The notes below the pieces were generated by a model. The model saw only the letters and a list, made by a program, of their open reading frames with translations, was not told the origin of the DNA and searched no databases. This document shows, piece after piece, positions 32,195-40,473 of a stretch of DNA of 64,000 bases. The stretch lies in the NCBI RefSeq assembly GCF_051967035.1, contig NZ_JBQCKK010000003.1, positions 1-64,000 on the forward strand. The letters run 5' to 3'. Position numbers and translations under genes: made by a program. The DNA is from Brevibacillus sp051967035. GTDB lineage: Bacteria > Bacillota > Bacilli > Brevibacillales > Brevibacillaceae. The first letter of the stretch is position 1. Every line of letters starts with the position of its first letter.

Positions 32195-32659
32195 TTACGC
32201 AAACTGCTTGGACAGATTCGCCATTTCAATCGCGGCTGTTGCGGCTTCCCAGCCTTTGTTGCCCGCTTTTGTCCCTGCGCGCTCAATCGCTTGCTCGATG
32301 TTGTCCGTCGTCAGCACGCCGAAAATGACTGGGATCCCGGTCGATAGCGACAAAGAGGCGACGCCTTTGGCCGCTTCGTTGCAGACGTAATCGAAGTGCG
32401 GAGTCGCTCCGCGAATGACCGCGCCCAATGTCACGACTGCGTCATACCGGCCGGATTCGGCCATTTTTTTCGCGATCAGCGGAATTTCAAAAGCGCCTGG
32501 CACCCAGGCCACATCTATGTGGTCTTCCGCTACGCCGTGGCGCTTCAAGGCATCGAGGGCCCCGCCCACCAGCTTGCTGACGATCAGCTCGTTAAATCTT
32601 CCGGCTACAATTCCTACCCGCAAGCCCGTTCCTACCAAATGTCCCTCAAATGTTCTCAT
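32195..32659 (-). CDS. ribH: 6,7-dimethyl-8-ribityllumazine synthase RibH
   Basis: 154 residues starting MRTFEGHLVGTGLRVGIVAG. Family motifs are RFNELIVSKLVGGAL, VPGAFEIPL, GAVIRGATPHFDYV and TDNIEQAIERAGTKAGNKG. RibH condenses the RibD-derived pyrimidine with 3,4-dihydroxy-2-butanone 4-phosphate and forms large icosahedral assemblies. It is the last gene of ribD-ribE-ribBA-ribH. AGGAG precedes ATG 32659. Confidence 0.96.
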   Translation of the reverse strand: MRTFEGHLVGTGLRVGIVAGRFNELIVSKLVGGALDALKRHGVAEDHIDVAWVPGAFEIPLIAKKMAESGRYDAVVTLGAVIRGATPHFDYVCNEAAKGVASLSLSTGIPVIFGVLTTDNIEQAIERAGTKAGNKGWEAATAAIEMANLSKQFA

Positions 32660-32672
32660 CTTCCCCACTCTC

Positions 32673-33872
32673 CTAGCCTTTGATCTGAAGCAGGTGTCCC
32701 AGCTTCTCTTGTTTCGTCGACAAATACCGTTTGTTGTGCGGATGCGCCTGCATTTGCAGCGGCACCCGTTCCTCCACCTTCAACCCGTAGCCGTCCAGCC
32801 CACGGATTTTGCGCGGGTTATTGGTCAAAAGCCGCATTTTCTGCACACCCAGGTCGCGGAGAATTTGCGCTCCGATGCCGTAATCGCGCAGATCGGCGGG
32901 GAACCCGAGCTTTTCGTTCGCCTCCACCGTATCCAGCCCCTCCTCCTGCAACTTGTAGGCGCGCAGCTTGTTAATCAGCCCGATGCCGCGGCCTTCCTGG
33001 CGCATGTACAAAAGGATGCCGGAGCCCGCCGCCTCGATTTGCTCCAGCGCGGCGTGCAGCTGCGGGCCGCAATCGCAGCGGTGGGAGCCGAAAATATCTC
33101 CGGTGAGGCACTCGGAATGCACCCGGACGAGGACGGGCTTGTCTGCGTCAATCTCGCCTTTGATGAGCGCCACGTGCTCTTTACCATCCAGCTCGTTCGT
33201 ATAGGCGGCGATCCGAAAATCGCCATAGCTCGTCGGCAGGCTCACTTCGATTTCTTTTCGCACGTGCGATTCGGTACGCATCCGGTAGGCAATCAGATCG
33301 GCAATCGTAATCAGCTTCAAGTCGAAGCGGCGGGCAATCTCCACAAGCTGCGGCAAACGCGCCATCGAGCCGTCTTCGTTCATGACTTCGCAGATAACGC
33401 CTGCGGGCACGCTCCCTGCCAGCCGAGCGAGGTCTACCGCTGCTTCGGTATGGCCCGCCCGCCGCAAAACGCCCCCGGCTCTGGCAATCAATGGAAAAAT
33501 ATGCCCCGGCCTGCGGAAGTCCTCGGCTGTTTTCTGTTCATCCAGCATCGCCAGCACGGTCTGCGAGCGCTCCTGCGCCGAGATGCCCGTATGCGTGCCC
33601 ACCTCGTCGATGGATACGGTAAACGCCGTACCTTGCTTGTCCGTATTTTGTTCGACCATGGGAGCGAGCTTCAGCCGCGCCGCCTGTTCCTCCGTCACGG
33701 GCACGCAGACAAGACCGCGCCCGTGCATCGCCATAAAATTAATCATCTCCGGCGTAGCCGCTTCCGCCAGGCAGACGAAATCCCCTTCATTTTCCCGGTC
33801 CTCGTCATCCACGACGATGATCGCTTTTCCTTGCCGCAAATCTTCCAGCGCCTCTTCTATACGGTGAAACAT
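32673..33872 (-). CDS. ribBA: Bifunctional DHBP synthase / GTP cyclohydrolase II RibBA
   Basis: 399 residues. The N-terminal DHBP synthase domain (1-200) shows VDDEDRENEGDF and AGHTEAAVDLARLAG. The C-terminal GTP cyclohydrolase II domain (205-395) shows VRVHSECLTGDIFGSHRCDC with the zinc cysteines, and RQEGRGIGL. It supplies both precursors of riboflavin. ATG 33872 follows GAGGAGGG; the longer frame to 33944 reads back into ribE and is rejected. It is regulated with the operon by the FMN riboswitches. Confidence 0.96.
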   Translation of the reverse strand: MFHRIEEALEDLRQGKAIIVVDDEDRENEGDFVCLAEAATPEMINFMAMHGRGLVCVPVTEEQAARLKLAPMVEQNTDKQGTAFTVSIDEVGTHTGISAQERSQTVLAMLDEQKTAEDFRRPGHIFPLIARAGGVLRRAGHTEAAVDLARLAGSVPAGVICEVMNEDGSMARLPQLVEIARRFDLKLITIADLIAYRMRTESHVRKEIEVSLPTSYGDFRIAAYTNELDGKEHVALIKGEIDADKPVLVRVHSECLTGDIFGSHRCDCGPQLHAALEQIEAAGSGILLYMRQEGRGIGLINKLRAYKLQEEGLDTVEANEKLGFPADLRDYGIGAQILRDLGVQKMRLLTNNPRKIRGLDGYGLKVEERVPLQMQAHPHNKRYLSTKQEKLGHLLQIKG

Positions 33873-33888
33873 GGGCTTCCCTCCTCGT

Positions 33889-34566
33889 TCAGACGAATCC
33901 GTTTTCCTGCAAAAAAGCCAGACTGATCTTCGAGCCCTTGGCATCGATCTGATTGCCGCCTGCGCCTGATTGCCTGCTGCGATAGCTTACAAGCCGCTCG
34001 ACGTATTTGCCGATGACATCGGTCTCCAGGTTGACCTGATCGCCCACGCGCCGATCCTGCAAGCTGGTTTCGGCCAGCGTATGCGGAATGATCGACACCG
34101 AAAAAGACGTATCGGCGACGTCAACCACCGTGAGACTGATGCCATCGACGCAGATGGAGCCTTGCTGGATGACGTACTTCAACAGCTCGGCTTCCGCCTC
34201 GATGCGAAACATGACTGCATTGGCGTGCGGCTGTCTCGACACGATCGTACCCGTTCCGTCCACATGCCCGGAGACGATGTGACCGCCAAAACGGTCGCCC
34301 AGCCGCATCGCCCGCTCCAGGTTGACCCGCTGGCCCGGGCGCAAGTGCGATAGACTCGTCTTCTTCATCGTCTCCGGCATGACGTCCACACTAAAATGCC
34401 GATCCGAAAAAGACGTAACCGTCAGGCAAATGCCGTTGACGGCGATACTGTCGCCAAGCTGCACGCCTTCCAGCACCCGCTGCGCCCGAATCACCAATCG
34501 GCTCGCCTGCTCGTTGCCCGTGATGGACGCCAGCACGCCCACTTCCTCCACCAGTCCGGTAAACAT
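33889..34566 (-). CDS. ribE: Riboflavin synthase alpha chain RibE
   Basis: 225 residues with the two repeated lumazine-binding barrels: the first starts MFTGLVEEVGVL and contains ITVNGICLTV-like AVNGICLTV; the second contains GHVDGTGTIV and VDGISLTVVDV. RibE dismutates two molecules of 6,7-dimethyl-8-ribityllumazine into riboflavin and the pyrimidine substrate. GAGGAGGAAAGG precedes ATG 34566. It is the second gene of the operon. Confidence 0.96.
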   Translation of the reverse strand: MFTGLVEEVGVLASITGNEQASRLVIRAQRVLEGVQLGDSIAVNGICLTVTSFSDRHFSVDVMPETMKKTSLSHLRPGQRVNLERAMRLGDRFGGHIVSGHVDGTGTIVSRQPHANAVMFRIEAEAELLKYVIQQGSICVDGISLTVVDVADTSFSVSIIPHTLAETSLQDRRVGDQVNLETDVIGKYVERLVSYRSRQSGAGGNQIDAKGSKISLAFLQENGFV

Positions 34567-34621
34567 CGGCCTTTCCTCCTCGTTGCTTCTCTGAACAAAA
34601 CACGCGTAGCATCCGCTGCGG

Positions 34622-35722
34622 CTACTTCTCCCATAGGGGATAGCCGCTTATGCGCACATCCTTTTCTTCCAGCAGTTCGACAGTCGCATTCCCAAGCCGG
34701 ACAGCCTGATCCATCATAGCCAAGCCCTGTCCGCCAATCGGCGTGGGCGCGCCGCTTCCGCCGATCAGCTTCAACGACACATAGCTGATGATCTTCTGGA
34801 TCGCGCGCGCCTGCAAAAACGCTCCGTTCACGGCCTGCCCGCCTTCTACCAAGAGCGAAGTAATCCCGCACTCCCCCAGCGTATCCAGTACGTTTTCCAC
34901 CGAGATCTGCCCGCTTGCCACAAACAGCCTGACGCCTTTTTCCGCCAATGCCGCACGCTTCTGTGCCGGAGCCGCCTCTGTCGTGAACATCCAGGTCGGC
35001 GCATCCGCATTCTCGATCACGCGAGCGGTAAGCGGCGTGCGCAGCTGGCTGTCCAGGACGATCCGCACGGGCTGGCGTCCATACAGCTTGTCCCCTTGTC
35101 TGGCCGTCAACAGCGGATCATCCGCCAACACCGTTCCTACCCCGACCAGAATCGCGTCGTGCTGCCTGCGCAGTTCGTGCACCTCCACACGCGCCCGCTC
35201 TCCCGTAATCCAGCGGCTGTGCCCTGTGACCGAAGCGATTTTGCCGTCCAGGGTGCTTGCCGTTTTCAGCGTGACAAACGGGCGCCTCGTCGTGATGTAG
35301 TGGAAAAACACTTCGTTGAGCCTTTTCGCTTCCGCTTCGCCTACTCCGACGAGCACTTCCACTCCTGCGGCACGCAGCTTCTCCACGCCTTTTCCAGCTA
35401 CGAGCGGATTCGGGTCGAGCGTCGCAATGACGGCCCTCCGGATACCTGCCGCCACTACGGCATCGGCGCAAGGGGGCGTTTTTCCAAAGTGACTGCACGG
35501 CTCCAGCGTGACATACAAGGTAGCGCCAGCCGCCTTTTCGCCTGCCATTCGCAGGGCATGTACCTCCGCATGCGGTTCGCCCGCTCGCAAATGCGCGCCC
35601 ATCCCAACGACCGCTCCGTTGTTCACCAGGACTGCACCGACCAGTGGATTGGGGCTCGTCTGACCGTGTGCCGAGCGCGCCAGCTCCAGCGCCAATGCCA
35701 TGAACCGCCTGTCCTGCTCCAT
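34622..35722 (-). CDS. ribD: Riboflavin-specific deaminase/reductase RibD
   Basis: 366 residues. The N-terminal deaminase carries the zinc motif HAEVHAL and EPCSHFGKTPPC. The C-terminal reductase shows VTLKTASTLDGKIA, ITGERAR and LLVEGGQAVNGAFL. RibD performs the second and third steps of riboflavin synthesis. GGAGG precedes ATG 35722. It is the first gene after the tandem FMN riboswitches, whose second terminator ends about 35 bases upstream of it. Confidence 0.96.
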   Translation of the reverse strand: MEQDRRFMALALELARSAHGQTSPNPLVGAVLVNNGAVVGMGAHLRAGEPHAEVHALRMAGEKAAGATLYVTLEPCSHFGKTPPCADAVVAAGIRRAVIATLDPNPLVAGKGVEKLRAAGVEVLVGVGEAEAKRLNEVFFHYITTRRPFVTLKTASTLDGKIASVTGHSRWITGERARVEVHELRRQHDAILVGVGTVLADDPLLTARQGDKLYGRQPVRIVLDSQLRTPLTARVIENADAPTWMFTTEAAPAQKRAALAEKGVRLFVASGQISVENVLDTLGECGITSLLVEGGQAVNGAFLQARAIQKIISYVSLKLIGGSGAPTPIGGQGLAMMDQAVRLGNATVELLEEKDVRISGYPLWEK

Positions 35723-35767
35723 GAAAAACCTCCTCTTTCCTACCCAGATTCCAGCCAAAAAGAAAAA

Positions 35768-35794
35768 GCCCTTGAAACCTCAGCGTTTCAGGGC
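35768..35794 (-). terminator. Terminator of the promoter-distal-side (second) FMN riboswitch
   Basis: GCCCTGAAAC (35785-35794) pairs with GTTTCAAGGGC (35768-35778) around CTCAGC, followed on the - strand by a T-rich run. It is the expression platform of the aptamer at 35860-36000. Confidence 0.88.
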
Positions 35795-35859
35795 ATAGGG
35801 AAAGAAGCCTTATCGCATTCGTTTTTTTGGAAAAAAACGGTGCCAAAAAGCGCGGTCAG

Positions 35860-36000
35860 ATCTTCTTCCATCCGGACTGTACCGTCGGCTCTGGATTTGC
35901 ACCAGATCAGTCGCCGACCGTCACACGGTCAACGAGTCGCGGGCTCAGGCGATTGTTTCGCCATTACCGCCGGTCAGGAATTTCACCTTGCCCTGAAGAT
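35860..36000 (-). ncRNA. FMN riboswitch (RFN element), copy next to ribD
   Basis: Read on the - strand, the element opens with the P1 strand ATCTTCAGGGC, followed by GTGAAATTCC and GACCGGCGGTAAT, and closes with CCGACGGTACAGTCCGGATG then GAAGAT. These are the invariant RFN blocks. P1 is ATCTTC/GAAGAT. FMN binding stabilises the aptamer and lets the downstream terminator form, switching off ribDEBAH. Confidence 0.93.
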
Positions 36001-36026
36001 ATCGCTATGAAGTTGGCCGTAAAAAA

Positions 36027-36051
36027 CGCCCATGAGGACATACTCAGGGCG
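36027..36051 (-). terminator. Terminator of the first (upstream) FMN riboswitch
   Basis: CGCCCTGAG pairs with CTCATGGGCG (one bulged base) around a 6-base loop, followed on the - strand by six T. It stands between the two aptamers, so the upstream riboswitch has its own complete expression platform. Confidence 0.82.
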
Positions 36052-36111
36052 TAGAGAAAGAAACCTCGTACCTGCCTGTTTGTAAAAAACGGCTGCGAGG
36101 CGATTCCAATA

Positions 36112-36247
36112 CCTTCTCCCATCCGGACTGTACCGTCGGCCTTGGATTTGCACCAAGTCAGTCGCTATCCATTGCGCATAGCGAGTCGCGGGCTCAGACG
36201 TGCGTTCGTCATTACCGCCGGTCGGGAATTTCACCCTACCCTGAAGG
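36112..36247 (-). ncRNA. FMN riboswitch (RFN element), upstream copy
   Basis: The same invariant RFN blocks are present as in the ribD-proximal copy: CAGGGTAGGGTGAAATTCCC, GACCGGCGGTAAT, and CCGACGGTACAGTCCGGATG. The variable P-stem between them differs from the other copy (36160-36190 against 35905-35935). P1 is CCTTC/GAAGG. Transcription passes this aptamer first, then its terminator, then the second aptamer. Confidence 0.93.
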
Positions 36248-36337
36248 CTGGTATTCAGTTACGCAAAGTATAGCACATTTTTTGCGTTTGCTACCATTTT
36301 TTTATGCAAAAGTGTCTGTTCGCCAGCACCCATGGCG

Positions 36338-36988
36338 CTACAACATGTCCAGCAGCTCGCGCAAATCAGCGATATACGCCTGCGGTACCACGCCATGGCC
36401 CTCCATCTCCCGCCGATTTCCCCGGTAGGCGACAAACGCCACTCCCCCATCCTGCGCGGCTTTTCCGTCAATCCAGGAGTCCCCCACCATCGTCCAGGCC
36501 GATGCAGGCCACGCGGGATACTGGCTGCAAATGTAGCGAATGCCGGACGGATGCGGCTTCAAGCTCGTCATCTGCTCGCGCGCCACGATCTCCTGGAAGC
36601 AGCTCGCAATCCCCGTCCGTTGCAGAGCTTCCTCGGCGGCAGCGTAGGCGTTGTTGGTCAAAAGGAACAGAGGATACCGCTCCCTCAGCTGGGCGAGCAC
36701 TTCCCGGACATGGTTCTCCAGGACTGCCTCGTGCATTCCCGCCTTTTCCAGCGCGGTCACGGCTTCCCACATCTTCTGCTCAAGCTGGCTGGTCAGCCTG
36801 CCTGATTTTCGCCCGATCTCGATCAACTGCGAGGCCGTGTGGCTCTGCCAGTCGAAAGTCGGCTCCAGCAGACCATGCTCCGTCCACAGGTGAAAAATAG
36901 CTTGCTTCATCTCCCGAAAGTTGATCTTCGATTGCAGCAGCGTATTGTCCATGTCGAAAATGATGCCTGCTCGAACGCGTTTCGTCAT
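36338..36988 (-). CDS. HAD superfamily phosphatase
   Basis: 216 residues starting MTKRVRAGIIFDMDNTLLQS. HAD motif I is IIFDMDNTLL, motif II is LFLLTNNAY, motif III is LKPHP, motif IV is VGDSWIDGKAA. The helical cap between motifs I and II puts it with phosphoglycolate phosphatase/PpaX-like enzymes. The substrate is unknown. ATG 36988 stands six bases after AAGGAGG; the longer open frame to 37162 is not supported. It is on the same strand as, and 90 bases downstream of, nothing obvious, so it is probably a single-gene unit. Confidence 0.85.
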   Translation of the reverse strand: MTKRVRAGIIFDMDNTLLQSKINFREMKQAIFHLWTEHGLLEPTFDWQSHTASQLIEIGRKSGRLTSQLEQKMWEAVTALEKAGMHEAVLENHVREVLAQLRERYPLFLLTNNAYAAAEEALQRTGIASCFQEIVAREQMTSLKPHPSGIRYICSQYPAWPASAWTMVGDSWIDGKAAQDGGVAFVAYRGNRREMEGHGVVPQAYIADLRELLDML

Positions 36989-37236
36989 CGCCAGCCTCCT
37001 TGTCCTCGATCCGTTCTTCTCTTTTGCACTCGGTAAGGCAGCTTGTTGCTCCCCGGCAAACAAACCGATCCCATCATTGCCGAATGTTGGAAATGGAACT
37101 TTTTCCATATGGTGAATCAAAAAAGGAATGGCCCCACCACGGGCGCCTACGAAAAAAAACATCTCCCCCCAACGTCAGACCGCCCCCGTTTTTCATACGG
37201 TAAAGGGAAGATCTTTTTCGCCTCGGGAGGTTTGTC

Positions 37237-37716
37237 ATGAATGTGCAACGTTTGGAACAAGCATTTGGCTCTCTCGTGTTCCCCAGCCCCGCTGAGTTAA
37301 GGCAGGCGCTCGTTTCTCTCGCGCTCTGCCCGGAAGATATCGCGTCTCATATTCCCCAGCCCGAGCATCTCCCCTACGGTCGCAAAATCTTGTACCTTTC
37401 GCCGCACGTGGAAGTCGTCCTGATCCATCTGCCCAGCCAGCAGGGGTCTGTCCCGCACAACCATGGCGATTCGTTCGGCTGGGAGTGGGTCATCGCCGGG
37501 ACACTCACCAATGTCGTCTACCTTCCTGGCGATCGGGAGGGAGAGGTATTTCAGGCACAGACCACCCATGTCAGCGCCGGAGAATGCTACTACGTCGCCC
37601 CCAGCGAAATTCACGCCATTCAGAACAACACAGATGCCCCGGTATACGCGCTTAACGTCTACACACCGCCGCTGCAAAACTCCCGGCAGTATCGCCCGTC
37701 CCTTTCTTCTGCCTGA
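37237..37716 (+). CDS. Cysteine dioxygenase type I-like cupin
   Basis: 159 residues. The cupin motifs hold the iron ligands: VPHNHGDSFGWEWV (two His near residues 74-76) and PSEIHAIQN (third His near residue 128). LPYGRKILYLSPHVEVVLIH is typical of bacterial cysteine dioxygenases, which oxidise cysteine to cysteine sulfinate. Thiol dioxygenases for 3-mercaptopropionate are a possible alternative. GGGAGG precedes ATG 37237. It is a single gene, closed by a bidirectional terminator shared with hemAT. Confidence 0.82.
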   Translation: MNVQRLEQAFGSLVFPSPAELRQALVSLALCPEDIASHIPQPEHLPYGRKILYLSPHVEVVLIHLPSQQGSVPHNHGDSFGWEWVIAGTLTNVVYLPGDREGEVFQAQTTHVSAGECYYVAPSEIHAIQNNTDAPVYALNVYTPPLQNSRQYRPSLSSA

Positions 37717-37740
37717 TCCAACGGCTGACCTGCCAAAAAA

Positions 37741-37775
37741 CAGGACGCCATCCACTGACGGTCGTCCTGTTTTTT
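37741..37775. terminator. Bidirectional terminator between the cupin gene and hemAT
   Basis: CAGGACG pairs with CGTCCTG, with A residues before and seven T after. Confidence 0.82.
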
Positions 37776-37778
37776 TGG

Positions 37779-39095
37779 CTACAAATTTTCCGTGATCTCC
37801 GACAGCTCATCCGCGGAGCTGGCTACTTGCGCCACAGCCTGGTTCATATCCTCCATGACCTTGAAGAAATTTTCCAGCTCCTTTTGAATCCGCGAACTCT
37901 GCTCCTTGCTGTCCGAAACAGCAGCGATAATGCCTTCGAAAAACGCATTCGTCTCATCCGTCATTTTGGTGCTCGACTGCACCAGGCTTTGAATGTTCAA
38001 AACGACCGTAGACAGGACGGTGGTTTGCTGATTCGTTTTCTCAATCAGCTCCCGCACGCCGAAGACCGATTTTTTCGTCTGCTCGGCCAGCTTGCGCACC
38101 TCGTCGGCCACGACCGCAAAGCCTCGTCCCTGCTCTCCGGCTCTCGCGGCTTCGATCGCGGCATTGAGCGCCAGCAGGTTGGTCTGCTCGGCGATCGCCG
38201 TCACGACGTCGACAATCCCGCGAATTTTTTCGGCGTTCTCCTCCAGCGTGTTCATTTCTTCCGAGATTTGCTTCACGCTTTGCTGGATCAGCCTCATCTG
38301 CTCCTGCTGCTTCTCCAGCTTTTCCTTGCCCTCCCGAGACAGCTCCTGCGCCGTGCTGGAAAAATCGGTGCCGTTTTCGGCATAGCGCAGCACTTCGCGC
38401 GACTGCTCCGTCAACTGCTCGACGGACGTGCTGTTTTCTTCGGAGACAGCTGCCAGCTCATGGGCGGAGTTGGTCAGTAAAAGGCGCAGCTCGTCCTTTT
38501 TGTCCTGCTCGGCACGACGAACACGCTCATGCTCGTTCTCATACTCTTCCAGGACGATTTGCTGCTCGATGTTCAGCACTTTGCTTACCGCCGTAAGCGC
38601 CAGCACAAGCTCTTCCTTATCCGCAATATTTTGATGCAGAATATCGAGAATGGAGATGAACAGATTTTGAAACGCACTCAAATACCATTTCGGCTCCAGT
38701 CCGATCCGCATATGAATGATCGCAATCCTGCTCCGCTGCTCGATGTAGGCGGCATCGATGCAGCCGTTGAACATTTCCGTGATGTGGCGGGACAGGGTGC
38801 CTTTCAGCCTGGCAATGGTGCTGTTTTTGTCCACTATGCTCATGAGCAGCGGTTCCGTTTCGATATTGGAGTAAAAGAAATCTACCATTTTGTCAATATT
38901 GCGAACGATAAGCGGCTGAATTTCTTTGACAATCGCCAAGTCTTCCTCTGTTAAATGGATCAAAGCCAACTGCCGGGCGAGGGTCGTCTGCCCTTGAATC
39001 TGTACTTTTCCCTGTTCCCTTCGCTCCTGGAAGAAGGACTTCTTTTTCACTTTTTCTTTCCATCCAAACAGGCTGGAAAATGGACATGTACGCAT
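37779..39095 (-). CDS. hemAT: HemAT-like globin-coupled methyl-accepting protein
   Basis: 438 residues. The N-terminal sensor globin (about 35-185) includes EDLAIVKEIQPLI and the proximal histidine region SRIAIIHMRIGLEPKWYL. A coiled-coil linker leads to the C-terminal methyl-accepting signalling domain with the hairpin EQTNLLALNAAIEAARAGEQ. There is no membrane segment, so it is a soluble oxygen-sensing transducer that signals through CheA for aerotaxis. ATG 39095 is seven bases after AAGGAG. Confidence 0.92.
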   Translation of the reverse strand: MRTCPFSSLFGWKEKVKKKSFFQERREQGKVQIQGQTTLARQLALIHLTEEDLAIVKEIQPLIVRNIDKMVDFFYSNIETEPLLMSIVDKNSTIARLKGTLSRHITEMFNGCIDAAYIEQRSRIAIIHMRIGLEPKWYLSAFQNLFISILDILHQNIADKEELVLALTAVSKVLNIEQQIVLEEYENEHERVRRAEQDKKDELRLLLTNSAHELAAVSEENSTSVEQLTEQSREVLRYAENGTDFSSTAQELSREGKEKLEKQQEQMRLIQQSVKQISEEMNTLEENAEKIRGIVDVVTAIAEQTNLLALNAAIEAARAGEQGRGFAVVADEVRKLAEQTKKSVFGVRELIEKTNQQTTVLSTVVLNIQSLVQSSTKMTDETNAFFEGIIAAVSDSKEQSSRIQKELENFFKVMEDMNQAVAQVASSADELSEITENL

Positions 39096-39230
39096 AGCCG
39101 AACTCCTTTTTACCGAATCCAAAAGGGCTGGATCGCCCTAGCAGGTAGAAATATCAAATGATTACCAATTGGCATAACTCATCAAGTATATACCCGATTC
39201 TTTTCTCGTGTAAACCACGCCAAAAACAAA

Positions 39231-39267
39231 GGAGGACAGCCCCCTTCTGAAAAGGCAGGCGTCCTCC
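39231..39267 (-). terminator. Terminator of the secreted protein gene at 39272
   Basis: GGAGGAC pairs with GTCCTCC across a loop of about 23 bases; on the - strand a T-rich run follows. Confidence 0.65.
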
Positions 39268-39271
39268 CAAC

Positions 39272-40063
39272 TTACATCTCCGCTTTTTTCACCTCTGCCT
39301 TTTGCAGCTTCCAGCCCGTCTTGTCCCACTTCCACAGCGACTCCACGTACGCAATCGTGTCGGCGTTGGCTACGCCGCTCACCCGCTGAACGCCTTTCAG
39401 CTCGCAGATGCCGTCGCGATTCTCGTCTACAGGGGCAAGCACGCTGAAACTGTTGGGCATCACCTCGGTCGGGTTCAACAGCTTCCCGTCTTTGTACACT
39501 CCGTTTTCGTCGTATATGTTTTTGCGGTCCGTCAGGTCGAGAACGGTCGTATGGTTCGTCTCTTTGATGTGAATCGGCACTCGATAGTTGTCCTGATAAG
39601 AGCCGGAGATCGTCAGCGGCTGCGGCACCGGCAAGACGGCGGGCTTGTTATCCTTGTTGGCAAACAGGTAAAACTCCGATGTTCCGCCGCTGCCGCCCGT
39701 GGGCGCCTGGAGCACGATTTGTTTCGTGCCGTTTCCGAGGTAATCGCAAAAAGCCATGTCCGGCTGATACCCGCCGTACGGTGTCGTAAAAAACGCGGTC
39801 TTTTTCGCAACCGGATCCTGCACCATAACCTTCAGCTTTTCGTAATACGGGCTGTCAGCGGCAAACCGGTGACCGAGCAGCGTCACGATATCCGGACGTC
39901 CGTCTCCCGTGACATCCTGCCGCTTGATCTGGATTTCCTCATACACGCCCGGCGGCGGCTGAACCTGCCGCGCTTCCTGGGCGAGAGCCGGTTGCCCTGT
40001 CGCTCCCGCGATCACCGCCCACGCCAGCACGGCCGCCATCCCTACTCGCTTGCCCTTCCACAT
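39272..40063 (-). CDS. Secreted VCBS/FG-GAP-like protein, unknown function
   Basis: 263 residues. The signal peptide MWKGKRVGMAAVLAWAVIAG is cleaved near ALAQEA. The mature part has DVTGDGRPDIVTLLG and VDENRDGICELKG, each resembling the calcium-binding D-x-D/N-G-x-x-D/E loops of FG-GAP/VCBS repeats, and FCDYLGNGTKQIVLQAPTG. A shortened, frameshifted relative lies at 4.9-5.3 kb. ATG 40063 stands six bases after AAAGGTGG; ATG 40069 and longer frames are less well placed. Function is unknown; an extracellular or wall-associated protein is likely. Confidence 0.75.
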   Translation of the reverse strand: MWKGKRVGMAAVLAWAVIAGATGQPALAQEARQVQPPPGVYEEIQIKRQDVTGDGRPDIVTLLGHRFAADSPYYEKLKVMVQDPVAKKTAFFTTPYGGYQPDMAFCDYLGNGTKQIVLQAPTGGSGGTSEFYLFANKDNKPAVLPVPQPLTISGSYQDNYRVPIHIKETNHTTVLDLTDRKNIYDENGVYKDGKLLNPTEVMPNSFSVLAPVDENRDGICELKGVQRVSGVANADTIAYVESLWKWDKTGWKLQKAEVKKAEM

Positions 40064-40290
40064 AGGCATCCACCTTTGTCCTTTTTTTCGTTTTCGCACT
40101 TGTTCGTAGTATGCAAAGGAAATCGCCAGAACATGCCGTTCGTTTTGGAAAAACATCTTCGTTTCCCAAATGGCTAGATGCAGGAAAGTGCGGTACACTA
40201 TTCCAAAGAACGTGGACCGTTCCTGGCAAGCAGACGAGCCGGTTTTCATACGTATGAGAATGACAGCCAATTGAAGGAGGCGAGACAAGG

Positions 40291-40473
40291 GTGGATACGC
40301 CAAAAAAACGGCGGGCCGCACAAGCTCCTCCCAGCCGCGAAGCGCTGCGCTCCGCTTACGAGCTGATTCTCACACGTATTTTGCCGCGTCTGCCGCCATC
40401 CCCTCAATCTACAGGCAGGAGTGGCGAGCATGAAGATACGACTGATCGAAAACGGCCTCATAACGGAAATTGA
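40291..40473 (+). CDS. Small basic leader protein overlapping corA
   Basis: 60 codons with a GTG start at 40291, ten bases after AAGGAGG, a stronger ribosome-binding site than that of corA. The product is basic and proline-rich (PKKRRAAQAPPSREALRSAY) with a short helix ELILTRILPRL. It overlaps the corA start by 44 bases. It could be a real small protein or a translated leader that influences corA translation. Confidence 0.42.
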   Translation: MDTPKKRRAAQAPPSREALRSAYELILTRILPRLPPSPQSTGRSGEHEDTTDRKRPHNGN

